Assembly (NCBI GenBank): GCA_945928335.1
Contig: CAMENK010000043.1
Span: forward strand, 1-6,328
Direction of reading: 5' to 3'
DNA from: an uncultured Bacillota bacterium
GTDB taxonomy: Bacteria; Bacillota_I; Bacilli_A; RF39; UBA660
Length of the DNA: 6,328 bases
A program made the translations under genes and the position numbers. Each line of letters opens with the position of its first letter. Within the stretch, counting starts at the first letter, position 1. Positions 3,974 through 6,328 of this stretch are shown here, piece by piece. The notes beneath the pieces were generated by a model, which was given only the letters and a program-made list of their open reading frames with translations, was not told the origin of the DNA and made no database searches.

Positions 3974-4702
3974 TTAAATATAATTTACTTTATTAAGATA
4001 TAAACCATTAGAAGAAGCTTTTATCCCAAGCATTTCTCTATTTTGACTTTCTAATATATTTTTAATATCTTCTATATTCTTTTTTCCTTCATTTATATCT
4101 AAGAATAGGCCTATGATATTTCTAACCATATATTTAAGAAATCCATCTGCATTTATATATATTTTTATAATATTATTATCTATTTCAAAATTTATGTAAT
4201 TTATGGTTCTAATATAATTTTCTTTTTCATTATCAGATGTAAAACTTTTAAAATTATGTTTTCCTAAAAGATGTGTAGATGCTTCTTTAAGTAAATCTAT
4301 ATTTATTGGTTTATTATATTGTAATTCTATATTTCTTTTGGTTGGCTCATAATCTCCAGTATTTATTATATATAAGTATTCTTTATTTTTAACATTATAT
4401 CTTGCATGAAATTCTTCATTAATTTTTTCTATTCCTTTTATATAAATTTCATCACTTGTCAAATCATTTAAACTTTTTTTTATTTTGTTTATGTCTAAAT
4501 CTTTTTCTGAATCAAAATGAAAATAGAAATCATTAGCGTGTACACCTTTATCAGTTCTGGAACATCCAATTATTTTTGTTTTTTTATTAAGTATTTTAGA
4601 TAGTTTTTCTTCTATTTCTTCTTCTATAGTTCTTTTATCATTTTGAACTTGAAAACCATAAAAATTAGTACCATCATAACTGATATTAACTAAATATCTC
4701 AT
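3974..4702 (-). CDS. truA: tRNA pseudouridine(38-40) synthase TruA
   Basis: A 242-residue TruA that converts uridines 38-40 of the tRNA anticodon arm to pseudouridine. The N-terminal MRYLVNISYDGTNFYGFQVQ is the family opening. The catalytic loop is CSRTDKGVHAND with nucleophile D51; the usual form is GRTDAGVHA, so Gly and Ala are replaced but the essential R-T-D and GVHA remain. FHARYNV (98-104), HLLGKHNFKSF (144-154, usual HDF with Asn for Asp), GFLKYMVRNI (187-196) and the closing ASSNGLYLNKV complete the pattern. Length matches the family. The start ATG overlaps the EcfT stop (ATGA), and GGGGAG sits 4 bases upstream. The EcfA1-EcfA2-EcfT-TruA order is standard in Firmicutes. Confidence 0.95.
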   Translation of the reverse strand: MRYLVNISYDGTNFYGFQVQNDKRTIEEEIEEKLSKILNKKTKIIGCSRTDKGVHANDFYFHFDSEKDLDINKIKKSLNDLTSDEIYIKGIEKINEEFHARYNVKNKEYLYIINTGDYEPTKRNIELQYNKPINIDLLKEASTHLLGKHNFKSFTSDNEKENYIRTINYINFEIDNNIIKIYINADGFLKYMVRNIIGLFLDINEGKKNIEDIKNILESQNREMLGIKASSNGLYLNKVNYI

Positions 4703-5457
4703 AAAACTCCCCTTTCAAATATTATATAAAAAGCAATAAATATTAAATGTACTAATATCATAAATACATCTAAATAACTAAATTTATTTGTTCTTAAATT
4801 AGTTCTTAGTTTTCTTTCATTATACATTTTTAGATCACTCATAAATTTCATATTCTTAATTTTATTTATAGTTAATCTAAATGTATTTTTTATAGTAGTG
4901 AATTGCACTATTATTCTAGAGAGGATATCTCCATGAAAGTAATCTAATCCTCTTGTAGAAGCACTTCTTACAACTTCTAAATCAGTAGTTATAAGTATTG
5001 GAAAAAATACTATTGCTGTTGTTATAATATAAGATATTTTGCTCAATTTTAAATTAAATACATTTATTGGATTTAATACTTTTTCAATAGCATATTTAAG
5101 TTCATTACTACTAGTAGTATAGAATAACAAAGCTAAATATTCTAAAATCATACTTATTTTTAAAAATATAACTATTGCTGTTTCTAATACTATTCCTTTA
5201 CTAGCTAATAGAAATAATAAAAATATATAAATATATCTAAGTCCATAGAGCATACCTGTATAAAATCTTATTGGTACTTTTGAATAATAAATCATCATTA
5301 TTATAAAGAATAATATTACTACATGTAGTTTTAAGTTCATACTACCTATCATAGTTAATATAAATATTAGAAGACATACAAGTTTCACTATTGGATTTAG
5401 TTTATTTATTGTGCTTTCAACTGGATAATATGATCCAAAGTATTTATTATTTTGCAT
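4699..5457 (-). CDS. ecfT: ECF transporter transmembrane subunit EcfT
   Basis: A 252-residue integral membrane scaffold that links the two ATPase subunits to exchangeable vitamin- or metal-binding S components. It opens with GSYYPVESTINKLNPIVKL, equivalent to the usual G-x-Y-xP-x-S-xx-H-x-LDPRxK start. Hydrophobic spans lie at about 24-57, 68-84, 88-113, 140-158 and 228-247. The cytoplasmic coupling helices carry the first XRG motif intact (SASTRGLDY, 165-173). The second, normally ARG/ARC-x-Y, reads DLKMYNERK (208-216), so its Ala-Arg has become Leu-Lys in my alignment. The start ATG at 5457 lies inside the end of ecfA2 (11-base overlap) with AGGAGG and a 9-base gap; it overlaps truA by 4 bases. 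The altered second motif is notable because the neighbouring ATPase is degenerate. Confidence 0.92.
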   Translation of the reverse strand: MQNNKYFGSYYPVESTINKLNPIVKLVCLLIFILTMIGSMNLKLHVVILFFIIMMIYYSKVPIRFYTGMLYGLRYIYIFLLFLLASKGIVLETAIVIFLKISMILEYLALLFYTTSSNELKYAIEKVLNPINVFNLKLSKISYIITTAIVFFPILITTDLEVVRSASTRGLDYFHGDILSRIIVQFTTIKNTFRLTINKIKNMKFMSDLKMYNERKLRTNLRTNKFSYLDVFMILVHLIFIAFYIIFERGVL

Positions 5458-6289
5458 TTCTATATACCTCCTTTATTAAGTCAAGTATATTAGTTGTATA
5501 TGTTATGTTTTTCTTTTTTCTATTACAAGCATTTATAAATTTTACTATGTTTGGAGTTTCTAAATCATAGAAAGTTAGCATTTTATCACTTTCTAATGCC
5601 TTTTTATCTCCACTTAATACTACTCTTCCTCTGTCTATTACAAAAACTTTATCAGTTACTTGATAAGCAAAATCAGTATCTTTAGTTATTATTATTATAG
5701 TTTTTTTGTATTTTTCTTTTAATAGTTTTAAGAGTTTTATTAAGTTTTCTTTTTCTTTACTTCCTAAACCAATAGTAATATTTTCTAGTATTATTAGACT
5801 AGGATTAAATATTAAAGTAGATGCCAATGCTACTTTTCTTTTTTCTTCTAGTGTTAAATCTATTATTTTTTTGTCTAGATAATCTTCTGATAAATTTACT
5901 AATTTTAATGCTTCTTTTATTCTTATTTCTTGTTTATTTAATTTATATTTAAAGTATTTTAATCCAAATGATAGTTCTTCTTTTACAGTTTCATTAAAAA
6001 GCATTTCATCTACATTACTTTTTACATATCCAATATTCATTCTTAATTTATTTATGTTTTTTACTCTTCTTCCATCATTAATATAATTATAAACTCTTAT
6101 GGTACCATTAGTTGGTACTTTTACAATGTCAATTAGTTCACCAATAACTTCTATACCACTTCTAGTATTTCCTATAATAGAAGTTATTTTATTATCTTCA
6201 ATCATAAATGTCACATTTTTAAGATAAGTTTTTTCTAGAGGAGTTTTTATATTTTCTTTATAAGTTACATTATTAAATACTATTTCCAT
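5447..6289 (-). CDS. ecfA2: ECF transporter ATPase-like subunit EcfA2 (degenerate, probable pseudo-ATPase)
   Basis: A 280-residue protein, the normal EcfA2 length, collinear with the family from MEIVFNNVTYKENIKTPLEK to the C-terminal region. EcfA subunits hydrolyse ATP to drive vitamin uptake. Here the motifs are lost one after another. Walker A reads GNTRSGIEV (40-48; usual GHTGSGKST, so Lys is I46). The Q-loop position is S91 (KSNVDEMLF for FQNPEDQLF). The signature is LTLEEKRKV (145-153; usual LSGGQ-x-RRV). Walker B and D-loop read ILENITIGLG (167-176; usual LDEPTAGLD, with the catalytic Glu as N170). The H-switch His is K203 (TKDTD for THDMD). The frame is unbroken and structural positions such as ETV and RGRVVLSG remain, so this looks like a maintained non-hydrolysing partner, not a pseudogene. 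It would pair with EcfA1. The start overlaps the EcfA1 end by 10 bases. Confidence 0.9.
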   Translation of the reverse strand: MEIVFNNVTYKENIKTPLEKTYLKNVTFMIEDNKITSIIGNTRSGIEVIGELIDIVKVPTNGTIRVYNYINDGRRVKNINKLRMNIGYVKSNVDEMLFNETVKEELSFGLKYFKYKLNKQEIRIKEALKLVNLSEDYLDKKIIDLTLEEKRKVALASTLIFNPSLIILENITIGLGSKEKENLIKLLKLLKEKYKKTIIIITKDTDFAYQVTDKVFVIDRGRVVLSGDKKALESDKMLTFYDLETPNIVKFINACNRKKKNITYTTNILDLIKEVYRNAK

Positions 6290-6328
6290 ATTTTATCAAC
6301 TAACCCTTCATAATCTAGTACATAGTTT
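6280..6328 (-). CDS. ecfA1: EcfA1 C-terminus (partial)
   Basis: The last 15 codons of a gene entering from the right edge, reading NYVLDYEGLVDKIWK and ending in TAG at 6282-6280, 10 bases inside the EcfA2 frame. The EEGLVDxLWK-like ending fits my memory of EcfA1/CbiO1 tails, and EcfA1 is the expected gene directly before EcfA2-EcfT-TruA. Only this tail is visible, so I cannot say whether its ATPase motifs are intact, which matters given that EcfA2 looks inactive. Confidence 0.6.
   Translation of the reverse strand, partial: NYVLDYEGLVDKIWK

Noticed and set aside
1828..4702. Mollicute code with TGA as Trp
   Set aside because: TGA serves as the stop in the ATGA overlaps at 1828 and 4699, and Trp is encoded by TGG, so the standard code fits.
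5106..5119. 14-bp palindrome TACTACTAGTAGTA
   Set aside because: It lies inside the intact ecfT coding sequence over YTTSS codons and is explained by ordinary codon use.
5447..6289. EcfA2 motif loss as a frameshift artefact
   Set aside because: The protein aligns end to end with the family in one frame, and degenerate positions are interspersed with conserved ones, so shifted reading cannot explain it.
1..6328. CRISPR array, tRNA, rRNA or insertion sequence
   Set aside because: No regularly spaced repeats, tRNA-like cloverleaf, rRNA segment, transposase or terminal inverted repeats were found on either strand.

Overview
This is a very AT-rich window from a low-GC Gram-positive bacterium (Firmicutes/Bacilli, possibly one of the small-genome gut lineages near the Mollicutes). 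That placement is inferred from base composition, gene order and protein resemblance. Stop codons include TGA (at 4699 and 1828, each in an ATGA start/stop overlap) and Trp is encoded by TGG, so the standard bacterial code applies. Every recognisable gene lies on the minus strand, so the window reads biologically from right to left.

Right part (6328 to 3974): the last codons of EcfA1, then EcfA2, EcfT and TruA. This is the classic Firmicute order for the energising module of energy-coupling-factor vitamin transporters followed by tRNA pseudouridine synthase. Genes overlap by 4 to 11 bases and are clearly one operon. The EcfA2 protein is full length but has lost nearly every ATPase motif (Walker A lysine, Walker B glutamate, LSGGQ signature, Q-loop and H-loop). 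It looks like a pseudo-ATPase that would depend on EcfA1.

Middle part (3964 to 3172): a promoter, a short terminator-like hairpin at the very start of the transcript, then secE and nusG (protein export and transcription elongation). A 25-bp tandem duplication straddles the nusG stop codon.

Centre (3132 to 2909): the most interesting stretch. It holds a good promoter, a ribosome-binding site, a 19-residue leader peptide with four consecutive arginines, several strong and mutually exclusive RNA pairings, and a 10-bp intrinsic terminator that ends 5 bases before the ribosome-binding site of the next gene. No promoter fits between terminator and gene. The downstream pair, an M20 metallopeptidase/deacylase and a GNAT acetyltransferase (2889 to 1103, overlapping by ATGA), must therefore be expressed by read-through. 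I interpret this as a leader-peptide attenuator. What it senses (arginine supply, a ribosome-binding drug, or something else) and what the two enzymes act on are unknown.

Left part (1100 to 47): a graveyard of decayed accessory genes. It contains a perfect consensus promoter with an operator-like palindrome feeding a broken gene of a nucleoside-deoxyribosyltransferase-like type. It also contains an unidentified coding remnant, a RhuM-family gene with a large internal deletion, a possible Nudix-like scrap and a winged-helix C-terminal fragment. At the extreme left the first 15 codons of a probable uvrB gene run off the window.
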